From Clostridium sp. UBA5530 (lineage in GTDB: Bacteria > Bacillota > Clostridia > Clostridiales > Clostridiaceae): a stretch of 6,909 nt of DNA. Within the stretch, counting starts at the first letter, position 1. Each line of letters starts with the position of its first letter. The translations under genes were made by a program, and so were the position numbers. The stretch covers positions 10,554 to 17,462 of the forward strand of contig DINW01000070.1 of the NCBI GenBank assembly GCA_002423705.1. Direction: 5' to 3'. Positions 1 through 5,497 of this stretch are shown one piece after another. The notes beneath the pieces were generated by a model. The model was not told the origin of the DNA. It worked only from the letters and a program-made list of their open reading frames with translations, and did no database searches.

Positions 1-208
1 AATCTACTCCAAAATTTTTATTAGAAAGAAGAGTGTAGTGTCTTACCACATCTACTTCACCAACTTCAGGGAGTTCAAGTTCTTCTTCTCTTAATAAACC
101 CTTAGGTATATAGCTGTCTATACTTTTTTCTTCCTCATCCCAAAGCTCCAAAGAATATCCTACTCTTCCCTTCTTGGATTTTTCAAAGATCAACTGATTA
201 TAATCCAT
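1..208 (-). CDS. gcvPB: glycine dehydrogenase (decarboxylating) subunit 2, N-terminal part only
   Basis: This is the start of the second P-protein subunit. With GcvPA it forms the PLP-dependent enzyme that decarboxylates glycine and passes the aminomethyl group to lipoylated GcvH in the cytoplasm. The ATG is at 208-206, and 69 complete codons are present before the window edge. The visible protein begins MDYNQLIFEKSKKGRVGYSL. It continues to a conserved stretch, PEVGEVDVVRHYTLLSNKNF, which is characteristic of the N-terminus of GcvPB; the full protein in this family is close to 480 residues. The PLP-binding lysine lies in the missing part and cannot be checked. The start is chosen because GGAGGTG sits just upstream, inside the last codons of gcvPA, and only 2 nt separate the gcvPA stop from this ATG. 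That suggests translational coupling of the two subunits. Truncation is by the window edge, with no sign of gene decay. Confidence 0.93.
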   Translation of the reverse strand, partial: MDYNQLIFEKSKKGRVGYSLELWDEEEKSIDSYIPKGLLREEELELPEVGEVDVVRHYTLLSNKNFGVD

Positions 209-210
209 CA

Positions 211-1551
211 CTACACCTCCTCCATGACTTTACTTAATAAATCAATTTCCTTCTTTGTCCTTTTTTCTGTAACACAAATCAACATGGAATCACTAAGCTC
301 CTTATAGTGTGTTCCTAAATTATAGCCTCCAATTATTCCATTATCCTTTAAAGTCCCATTTACTTTATTTACTGCTGCACTGCTTTCAACTGCAAATTCT
401 TTAAAAAATGGCTTATTGAATAGGGGTTTGTACTTACCACTTTCTATTATTTTGTCAAAAGCATAATGAGACTTCCTTATACATTGTTCTCCTACTTCCT
501 TTAATCCTTGTTTACCCATTAAAGAAAGATATATTGTGGCTGCCAATGCATTTAATCCCTGATTTGAGCAAATATTTGAAGTAGCTTTTTGTCTTCTTAT
601 ATGCTGCTCTCTAGCTTGAAGAGTAAGAACATAAGCCCTTTTACCCTCTAAATCCTCTGTCTGTCCTACAATTCTTCCTGGAATCTTTCTCATAAGCTTA
701 GAAGTTACTGCCATAAATCCTAAATATGGTCCGCCAAAATTCAAAGGATTTCCTAAACCTTGTCCCTCTCCTACAGCTATATCAGCACCTATTTGTCCTG
801 GGGCTTTTAATACCCCTAAGGATATAGGATCCACATTCATTATTAGCATAGCTTTATTTTCATGAATTATTTTTTCTATATTTTCCATATTTTCTATAAT
901 TCCAAAGAAGTTGGGGTTCTGAACTATGACTCCAGCTGTATTTTCTGAAATAACTTCTTGTAGTTTTTCTACATCGGTTTCTCCTTCCTTATAATCGATC
1001 TCCACAATTTCTCCACCATGAAATCTCATATAAGTATGAAGTACCTCCCTTATCTCTGGGTGAACAGTTTTGGAAACTAATATTTGATTTTTCTTTTTGC
1101 TTCCCATAGCTAACATGGCAGCCTCTGCTGTAGCTGTAGCTCCATCATACATAGATGCATTAGCCACATCCATGGCTGTAAGCTCTGCGATCATGGTTTG
1201 AAATTCAAAAATACTTTGTAATGTTCCTTGACTTATTTCAGGCTGATAAGGGGTATATGCAGTATAAAATTCTGACCTTGAAGTTATATGTTTTATAGCA
1301 GCTGGAATATAATGATCATATGCACCTGCCCCTAAAAAACATATCATTTCCTCAGCACTTTGATTTTTTTTAGCTATTTCTTTAAGTTTCTTGGATAATT
1401 CTATTTCGCTGCAAGGTTCTCCAATATTCAGCTTCCTGTTTAACTTTATTTTTTCTGGAATATCTTGAAACAAATCTTCTATATTTTTTACTCCTATGGT
1501 GTCTAGCATAGCTCTTTCATCTTCATTAGTATTTAAAATATAAGGGTTCAT
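211..1551 (-). CDS. gcvPA: glycine dehydrogenase (decarboxylating) subunit 1
   Basis: This 446-residue protein is the first subunit of the split P-protein of the glycine cleavage system, full length for the family (about 450). It has the fold-type I aminotransferase-like architecture but lacks the PLP lysine, which in split enzymes is carried by GcvPB. Recognisable family stretches are [12 protein letters not shown] (residues 72-83), [17 protein letters not shown] (97-113), [12 protein letters not shown] (268-279), [16 protein letters not shown] (292-307) and [18 protein letters not shown] (314-331). The start codon is preceded by AAGGAGGA, which overlaps the final codons of gcvH, and the gap to the gcvH stop is 2 nt. 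The gene is the third of the operon and is expected to share the riboswitch-controlled transcript. The reading frame is intact, with no frameshift or missing block. The assignment is firm. Confidence 0.97.
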   Translation of the reverse strand: MNPYILNTNEDERAMLDTIGVKNIEDLFQDIPEKIKLNRKLNIGEPCSEIELSKKLKEIAKKNQSAEEMICFLGAGAYDHYIPAAIKHITSRSEFYTAYTPYQPEISQGTLQSIFEFQTMIAELTAMDVANASMYDGATATAEAAMLAMGSKKKNQILVSKTVHPEIREVLHTYMRFHGGEIVEIDYKEGETDVEKLQEVISENTAGVIVQNPNFFGIIENMENIEKIIHENKAMLIMNVDPISLGVLKAPGQIGADIAVGEGQGLGNPLNFGGPYLGFMAVTSKLMRKIPGRIVGQTEDLEGKRAYVLTLQAREQHIRRQKATSNICSNQGLNALAATIYLSLMGKQGLKEVGEQCIRKSHYAFDKIIESGKYKPLFNKPFFKEFAVESSAAVNKVNGTLKDNGIIGGYNLGTHYKELSDSMLICVTEKRTKKEIDLLSKVMEEV

Positions 1552-1553
1552 AA

Positions 1554-1937
1554 CTAATCCTCCTTGTTGCAGATAGCCTCATACTCCTCTGCTTTTAATA
1601 ATGATGAAAGTTCATCTTCATTTGATATTTCAATAAGTACCATCCAGTTTTCATAAGGATCCTTATTTACTAAAGATGGATCATCTACAATCTCTTCATT
1701 TATAGATAATATCTTTCCACTTATGGGAATATAAATATCTGCTGCGGCTTTTACAGATTCTACAGTTGCAAAATTGTCTCCTGCACTAAATTCTGAGTCT
1801 TCCTCTGGTAATTCTACAAAAACTATACTTCCTAAAGATGTTTGAGCATAATCTGTAATTCCGATATATGCTTTGTTTTCTTCCACCTTTATCCATTCAT
1901 GTTCCTTTGTGTAAAGTAATTCTTTAATTAATTTCAT
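1554..1937 (-). CDS. gcvH: glycine cleavage system H protein (lipoyl carrier)
   Basis: GcvH is the small lipoyl shuttle of the glycine cleavage system. It carries the aminomethyl group from the P-protein to GcvT and is then reoxidised by dihydrolipoamide dehydrogenase. The 127-residue product has the normal family length. It shows the opening TKEHEWI (10-16), [18 protein letters not shown] (27-44) and the lipoylation site [10 protein letters not shown] (56-65), where lysine 63 is the expected attachment residue. The sequence PLUS context [14 protein letters not shown] (87-100) is also typical of the family. The start follows AAAGGAGG, which overlaps the gcvT stop codon, 14 nt downstream of gcvT. 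The lipoate ligase gene lplA, divergent from this operon, is the likely source of its modification. Stand-alone GcvH-like proteins of other pathways exist, but the operon position makes the glycine cleavage role clear. Confidence 0.97.
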   Translation of the reverse strand: MKLIKELLYTKEHEWIKVEENKAYIGITDYAQTSLGSIVFVELPEEDSEFSAGDNFATVESVKAAADIYIPISGKILSINEEIVDDPSLVNKDPYENWMVLIEISNEDELSSLLKAEEYEAICNKED

Positions 1938-1951
1938 TTTACATTCCTCCT

Positions 1952-3067
1952 TTAAATATCTTTTTTGTATTTCTTAGTATAGAATTTTTTATTTACAACT
2001 TTTGCTTTTAAAGCCTTGTTTCTAATAATTATATTTATTTCTGTGCCTAACTCTGCATATGCTATATCAACCATAGCTACTCCTATATTTTTCTTTAGAG
2101 TTGGTGACATATATCCTGTTGTAACAACACCTATTTTTTTATCTCCACTATATACATCATAACCATGCCTTGGTATTCCTCTATCAACCATTTCAAAGCC
2201 TACAATTTTCCTTGTTAGTCCTTCACTTTTTTGACCTACCAAAACTTCTTTGCCTATAAAATCCTTTTTGTTAAGCTTTACAAAGAACCCTAGTCCTGCT
2301 TCCAGTGGAGTTATATTTTCTGATAGTTCGTTTCCATAAAGGGGAAGAGCTGCTTCAAACCTTAAAGTATCTCTTGCACCTAATCCTGCTGGCTTTGCGC
2401 CCATATCCCCTCCTACTTTCAAAATAATATCCCATATAGCCTTTATATTTTTATTTTCTGTGTAAACCTCAAAACCATCTTCTCCTGTGTAGCCAGTTCT
2501 AGATACCAAGCATTTTTTCCCATCTATTTTTACATCTTCTTTTAATTCAAAAAATTTAATTTCCTTCAGATTAGTTTCAGTAAGTTTTTGAAGTATTTCT
2601 TCTGCTTTAGGTCCTTGAAGAGCTACTTCTGAAACCTTTTCTGAAATATCCACAATGTCCACATTAAATTCGCTACTATTCTTCAATATCCATTGATAAT
2701 CTTTGTTTATGTTGCTAGCGTTCACTACTAATAAGAATCTTTCATTGCTGAACTTATAAACCAAAAGATCATCAACAACGCCTCCATAGGGATAGCACAT
2801 AAATGTGTAAACAACTTGATTGTCTTTTAAAATTTCTATGTCATTTGTTATTAGATATTGTATGAAATCAAAGGCTTCAGGTCCTTTAACTTCAATTTCT
2901 CCCATATGGGACACATCAAATAGCCCCGCAGCATTTCTTACTGCTTCATGCTCTTCTATTATTCCTCCACCATACTCAACTGGGAGCATCCATCCTGCAA
3001 ATTCAATAAGCTTTCCTCCCCATTCCTTGTGACTATCATATAGGGCTGTCTTTTTTAAATTTTCCAT
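1952..3067 (-). CDS. gcvT: glycine cleavage system T protein (aminomethyltransferase)
   Basis: GcvT takes the aminomethyl group on GcvH, releases ammonia and gives 5,10-methylenetetrahydrofolate from tetrahydrofolate. The 371-residue length is normal. Family landmarks are [20 protein letters not shown] (13-32), [11 protein letters not shown] (48-58), [11 protein letters not shown] (95-105, the Asp pair holding the catalytic aspartate), [12 protein letters not shown] (189-200, folate-pocket region) and [20 protein letters not shown] (228-247). The C-terminal beta domain includes [16 protein letters not shown] (314-329). The ATG at 3067-3065 follows AAAGGAG (3076-3082) with 8 nt spacing. It is the first gene of the operon and sits directly behind the glycine riboswitch and its terminator, so the supply of its substrate probably sets its expression. 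The gene is intact and the assignment is firm. Confidence 0.97.
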   Translation of the reverse strand: MENLKKTALYDSHKEWGGKLIEFAGWMLPVEYGGGIIEEHEAVRNAAGLFDVSHMGEIEVKGPEAFDFIQYLITNDIEILKDNQVVYTFMCYPYGGVVDDLLVYKFSNERFLLVVNASNINKDYQWILKNSSEFNVDIVDISEKVSEVALQGPKAEEILQKLTETNLKEIKFFELKEDVKIDGKKCLVSRTGYTGEDGFEVYTENKNIKAIWDIILKVGGDMGAKPAGLGARDTLRFEAALPLYGNELSENITPLEAGLGFFVKLNKKDFIGKEVLVGQKSEGLTRKIVGFEMVDRGIPRHGYDVYSGDKKIGVVTTGYMSPTLKKNIGVAMVDIAYAELGTEINIIIRNKALKAKVVNKKFYTKKYKKDI

Positions 3068-3100
3068 AGTTTATTCTCCTTTAACCTAAAATTTGGCATT

Positions 3101-3148
3101 AAAAAAGAGGATATGATGACATAGTTATACCCTATGCCTCATATCCCC
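3101..3148 (-). terminator. riboswitch-controlled intrinsic terminator
   Basis: Read on the minus strand, GGGGATATGA (3148-3139) pairs with TCATATCCTC (3116-3107) with one G·U pair. After a small internal loop, CATAG (3136-3132) pairs with CTATG (3124-3120). The apical loop is 7 nt and a run of six T (3106-3101) follows at once, which is the standard intrinsic terminator form. It lies between the second glycine aptamer and the gcvT ribosome binding site. The first three G of its 5' arm are also the 3' strand of the proposed aptamer 2 closing helix, so the two structures compete. Confidence 0.85.
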
Positions 3149-3318
3149 TGTATTTTTACCTGAAAGTTTTATAGTCTATGGACCTTTTGCTTCTTCGGTG
3201 CTATTAAAGTCTTTCCAGAGTCCCATCAATTAACGATTATTGCGCCTGAAAGTTTCTAAAGCATTGGACTTATGCTTTATTGCGTCTTCGGCCATCTATA
3301 AAAGATATCTCTCGTTAA
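3146..3318 (-). promoter_or_regulatory. tandem glycine riboswitch (two aptamers)
   Basis: Two copies of the glycine aptamer core are visible on the minus strand. Aptamer 1 (3318-3230) is closed by TTAACGA (3318-3312) pairing perfectly with TCGTTAA (3236-3230). It contains GCCGAAGACGCA (3292-3281), an 8-bp hairpin TAAAGCAT/ATGCTTTA (3279-3272 with 3264-3257, loop of 7) and AAACTTTCAGGCGC (3255-3242). Aptamer 2 (3220-3146) is closed by CTCTG (3220-3216) with CAGGG (3150-3146). It contains CACCGAAGAAGCAAA (3200-3186), a short 4-bp hairpin (3184-3181 with 3176-3173) and AAACTTTCAGGTAAAA (3169-3154). The linker is 9 nt. Position ahead of gcvT, and competition between the aptamer 2 closing helix and the downstream terminator, indicate that glycine binding allows read-through. 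Tandem glycine switches of this kind are well established in front of gcvT operons. The ON direction is inferred from the pairing, not measured. Confidence 0.95.
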
Positions 3319-3382
3319 CATCATATGGTAATATTCATTTTTCATGTAATATGTGCCTACTATTCAGAATTTTTACTTTTTA

Positions 3383-3411
3383 ATTATACCATATTGAATA
3401 ATAAAAGTTAA
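3383..3411 (-). promoter_or_regulatory. promoter of the gcv operon (extended -10)
   Basis: On the minus strand the -10 is a consensus TATAAT (3388-3383), preceded by TGG, which makes an extended -10. A -35-like TTAACT (3411-3406; 4 of 6 consensus positions) lies 17 nt upstream. Transcription would start near 3376, leaving about 58 nt before aptamer 1 and placing the whole riboswitch in the leader RNA. The weak -35 together with the extended -10 is a common compensating pattern. A 9-bp inverted repeat (3394-3421) surrounds the -35. Confidence 0.7.
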
Positions 3412-3421
3412 CATTATTCAA
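3394..3421. repeat. perfect inverted repeat around the gcv -35 element
   Basis: TTGAATAAT (3394-3402) is matched exactly by its reverse complement ATTATTCAA (3413-3421), with a 10-nt spacer that contains the -35-like hexamer of the gcv promoter. The arm centres are 19 bp apart, roughly two helical turns, which suits a dimeric DNA-binding protein on one face of the helix. The arms are AT-rich, so chance cannot be excluded. No regulator gene lies in the window. Confidence 0.4.
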
Positions 3422-3487
3422 AAATTTTCTAGAATGACCTTTAATTATTTATTTTTGTAATAATTGATGTTTTTATATTGTTTTTCC

Positions 3488-3516
3488 TTGAAGTAACTTT
3501 TGTTATTTGATATTAT
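3488..3516 (+). promoter_or_regulatory. promoter of lplA
   Basis: TTGAAG (3488-3493) and TATTAT (3511-3516) are separated by exactly 17 nt, and transcription would begin near 3523. The leader would be about 30 nt and includes the ribosome binding site GAAAGGG (3539-3545). No aptamer or terminator is seen between promoter and start codon. The interval 3422-3487, between this promoter and the divergent gcv promoter, is plain AT-rich sequence in which nothing else was recognised. Confidence 0.55.
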
Positions 3517-3553
3517 TTCCTTGTAATTCTTTATTAAAGAAAGGGATAACTAT

Positions 3554-4534
3554 ATGCTTATAATTGATAATAACTGTACCAACCCCTATATGAATTTGGC
3601 TACTGAAGAATATATTCTTAAAAATTTTTCTCAGGATATATTTATGTTATGGAGAGACGAGCCTTGTATTGTTGTTGGAAAAAATCAAAACACCTTATCA
3701 GAGATAAATATAGATTATATAGAGAAGAACTCTATTCCTGTTGTTAGAAGACTTACTGGTGGAGGTGCTGTTTTTCATGATTTAGGCAATTTAAACTTCA
3801 CCTTTATATCTAATAAAGCCAAAGATGATTTTAATGATTTTCAAAAGTTCACTAAACCTATCCTTGATTTTTTAGCTACTATATTCATCACTGCTGAATT
3901 CTCTGGAAGAAATGATCTTACCATTGAGGGTAAAAAATTTTCTGGTAACGCCCAATGCAATTATAAAGAAAGGGTAATGCACCACGGTACCCTGCTTTTT
4001 TCATCTGAAATCAAAGATTTATCTAATGGATTAAAGGTTAATCCTGCAAAGTTCCAGGGTAAGGGTGTGAAGTCTGTAGCTAGCAGAGTTACTAATATTT
4101 CTGCTCATCTAAAGAAACCTATGGATGTAATTGAATTTAAAAAACTTCTTATGGATTATGTTGTATCGTCTAGTACTAATAACCTGTTCTACGAATTCAC
4201 TGAAAATGACTTAAAGGCTATAAAAAAACTGTGCGATGAAAAATACTCTACCTGGCAATGGAATTTTGGAAATTCTCCAAAATACGATTTTCAAAACCAT
4301 ATAAACTATCCTAATGGAAACATAGAGTTTAATCTATGTGTAAAGAACGGAATAATCTCTGATATAAAAATTTATGGTGATTTTTTTAGTAAATCTGATA
4401 TATGCATACTAGAAGAAAAACTCAGGGGAGTGCCTCACTGTAAAGAAAGCATTGTGGAATCTCTATTAGATATAAATCTTCAAGATTTTTTTTCTGGTAT
4501 AACCCCAGATATATTTTTCCAAGGACTTTTCTAA
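3554..4534 (+). CDS. lplA: lipoate-protein ligase A
   Basis: LplA activates free lipoate with ATP to lipoyl-AMP and transfers it to the lysine of lipoyl domains, acting in the cytoplasm. The 326-residue protein has the two-domain layout of the family. The large catalytic domain (about 1-230) carries NLATEEYIL (14-22), WRDEPCIVVGKNQN (33-46), VVRRLTGGGAVFHDLGNLNF (63-82), GRNDLTIEGKKFSGNAQ (118-134, with lysine 128 just before FSG as the expected ligand-contacting lysine) and HHGTLLF (143-149). The small C-terminal accessory domain (about 235-326) ends FSGITPDIFFQGLF, as usual for LplA. The start follows GAAAGGG at good spacing. The gene faces away from the gcv operon, whose GcvH is a clear substrate. 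It has its own promoter and ends at a strong hairpin. Octanoyl transferases share the fold, but the RRLTGGGAVFHD motif and the C-terminal domain favour LplA. Confidence 0.93.
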   Translation: MLIIDNNCTNPYMNLATEEYILKNFSQDIFMLWRDEPCIVVGKNQNTLSEINIDYIEKNSIPVVRRLTGGGAVFHDLGNLNFTFISNKAKDDFNDFQKFTKPILDFLATIFITAEFSGRNDLTIEGKKFSGNAQCNYKERVMHHGTLLFSSEIKDLSNGLKVNPAKFQGKGVKSVASRVTNISAHLKKPMDVIEFKKLLMDYVVSSSTNNLFYEFTENDLKAIKKLCDEKYSTWQWNFGNSPKYDFQNHINYPNGNIEFNLCVKNGIISDIKIYGDFFSKSDICILEEKLRGVPHCKESIVESLLDINLQDFFSGITPDIFFQGLF

Positions 4535-4551
4535 TACTTTTAGCCTATATA

Positions 4552-4589
4552 ATAAGGTGGAGCCTAGCCCCACCTTATATTACTTTTTA
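4552..4589. terminator. shared, probably bidirectional terminator between convergent genes
   Basis: ATAAGGTGG (4552-4560) pairs perfectly with CCACCTTAT (4570-4578) around a 9-nt loop. On the plus strand it follows the lplA stop by 17 nt and is followed by TATTACTTTTTA (to 4589), so it ends lplA. On the minus strand it begins directly after the stop codon (4582-4580) of the oxidoreductase gene, but only a weak T-rich run (TTATTATATA) follows. It is clearest as the lplA terminator, and two-way use is likely. Confidence 0.75.
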
Positions 4590-5335
4590 TCTACTTTTCC
4601 TACTGGTGCCACATATACCACAAACTCATCTTCACCATCTATTCCTAAAAATCTATCTATTTCTTCCTGATTGTAAGAGGCAATAGCACAGGTTCCACAG
4701 CCTATAGCTTCACAGGCTAAATAAAGATTTTGGCAAATATGGCCTGCATCCAAAAGCATAGGTTTATGGGCGGATATATTATATCTCCATTCACTTCTGT
4801 AGGGAATTACACTCCACATAAAGGTTACAGCGCTTTTTCCCACAAACTTTTGATCTAATGTTAATTCTGATAAAGTTTCTTCCATGTTCTCTTTGTACTC
4901 TACAAGGATTAACTTATGGCTCAAAGCTATATATCTGTATATACCGCTTTTTAATCCTTCAACTCTATTTACTGCAATATAAGTTTCAAAGGGGTGTCTT
5001 GCCCCTGCTGAAGGTACTGGTCTTAATGTAGCATAATTATTCCCCTTAATGTCCTTTACCCCCTGGGTAGCCCAAAGTAAAAAGGATAGCTCCTTTAAAC
5101 TTAAGCTTTCCATATTATAAGCTCTATGGCTTTCCCTGTTTTGCAAAATATCTAATAAGCTATTATTTGTTAATGTTTCTATTTCTACCTTAGGCAAGTC
5201 TATAATCTTCCCATCCACATCATAAGGTTTTTCAAGAGGTGGTTGTGGTAGTTTAAGGTGTTGATCTGTTTCTACCTCCAACATATCCTGAAAATTAGAT
5301 TTTAACCATTTTCTTTGTTCATGTACTCTATCCAT
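4580..5335 (-). CDS. SagB/ThcOx-type nitroreductase-family flavin oxidoreductase (stand-alone)
   Basis: This 251-residue protein belongs to the FMN-dependent nitroreductase superfamily, in the SagB/ThcOx branch. Family marks are RESHRAY (67-73, phosphate-binding pattern), LSFLLWATQGVK (83-94), RPVPSAGARHPFETYI (105-120), SEWRY (181-185), DAGHICQNLYLACEAIGCGT (196-215) and LGIDGEDEFVVYVAPVGK (230-247). No signal peptide or membrane segment is seen. SagB proteins oxidise azolines to azoles in peptide natural products, but many lone homologues have no known substrate. No YcaO cyclodehydratase or precursor peptide is visible here, so the substrate is open. The ATG follows AAAGGGGGAAG (5351-5341). 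The gene converges on lplA and diverges from the HExxH protein gene. The family call is strong and the function unknown. Confidence 0.88.
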   Translation of the reverse strand: MDRVHEQRKWLKSNFQDMLEVETDQHLKLPQPPLEKPYDVDGKIIDLPKVEIETLTNNSLLDILQNRESHRAYNMESLSLKELSFLLWATQGVKDIKGNNYATLRPVPSAGARHPFETYIAVNRVEGLKSGIYRYIALSHKLILVEYKENMEETLSELTLDQKFVGKSAVTFMWSVIPYRSEWRYNISAHKPMLLDAGHICQNLYLACEAIGCGTCAIASYNQEEIDRFLGIDGEDEFVVYVAPVGKVDKK

Positions 5336-5370
5336 CTGTACTTCCCCCTTTACAATTATAGTATCAATAT

Positions 5371-5399
5371 ATCATATTTCCCTTTCTTAATCACTTAAA
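5371..5399 (-). promoter_or_regulatory. candidate promoter of the SagB-type oxidoreductase gene
   Basis: On the minus strand, TATGAT (5376-5371) lies 17 nt downstream of a weak -35-like TTTAAG (5399-5394), giving a start near 5364. An alternative -10, TATAAT (5360-5355), matches consensus fully but has no usable -35 or TG extension. Either would put the ribosome binding site in a short leader. The choice is uncertain. Confidence 0.35.
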
Positions 5400-5410
5400 C
5401 ATTTGTTATA

Positions 5411-5440
5411 TTTTATTATGTTTTATTATATATTATTATG
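5411..5440. repeat. AT-rich decamer repeat (three units)
   Basis: Three consecutive 10-bp units read TTTTATTATG, TTTTATTATA and TATTATTATG. They lie directly upstream of the -35 of the plus-strand promoter and continue into further 10-bp phased sequence. Such phasing with the helical turn is typical of bent DNA or an UP-like element, though simple AT-richness could also give it. Confidence 0.5.
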
Positions 5441-5447
5441 ATTTATA

Positions 5448-5476
5448 TTGAATGTTGATACATGTTGATATATAAT
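5448..5476 (+). promoter_or_regulatory. promoter of the HExxH protein gene, with direct repeats in its spacer
   Basis: TTGAAT (5448-5453) and consensus TATAAT (5471-5476) are exactly 17 nt apart. The spacer is filled by two direct copies of ATGTTGATA (5452-5460 and 5462-5470), 10 bp apart. Transcription would start near 5483, right at the ribosome binding site, leaving a leader of only about 15 nt. An ATG at 5462 would lie upstream of that start and so would not be on the transcript. Confidence 0.65.
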
Positions 5477-5485
5477 TTTTTTAAA

Positions 5486-5492
5486 GAGGTGA
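5486..5492 (+). promoter_or_regulatory. ribosome binding site that decides the start of the HExxH protein
   Basis: GAGGTGA matches the anti-Shine-Dalgarno sequence over 7 nt and sits 5 nt before the ATG at 5498. The in-frame ATG at 5462 has no such site and overlaps the promoter. The start at 5498 is therefore preferred over the longer reading. Confidence 0.8.
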
Positions 5493-5497
5493 GTTTT

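Noticed and set aside
2070..2196. Two further near-copies of the TATCAAC core inside gcvT
   Set aside because: Both encode Met-Val-Asp in the GcvT reading frame and differ from the nonamer by an extra base, so coding explains them.
2820..3032. Plus-strand open frame of 70 codons inside gcvT
   Set aside because: It lies wholly within the strongly conserved N-terminal coding part of gcvT on the other strand, has no ribosome binding site and a composition typical of an antisense shadow.
3331..3354. Short inverted repeat ATATT...AATAT in the riboswitch leader
   Set aside because: The arms are only 5 bp of A and T with a wide spacer, which is expected by chance in such AT-rich sequence.
5462..5497. 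Twelve-residue N-terminal extension of the HExxH protein (MLIYNFFKEVSF), which could be mistaken for a hydrophobic leader
   Set aside because: This stretch contains the -10 element and ribosome binding site of the downstream ATG, so it is very likely not translated.
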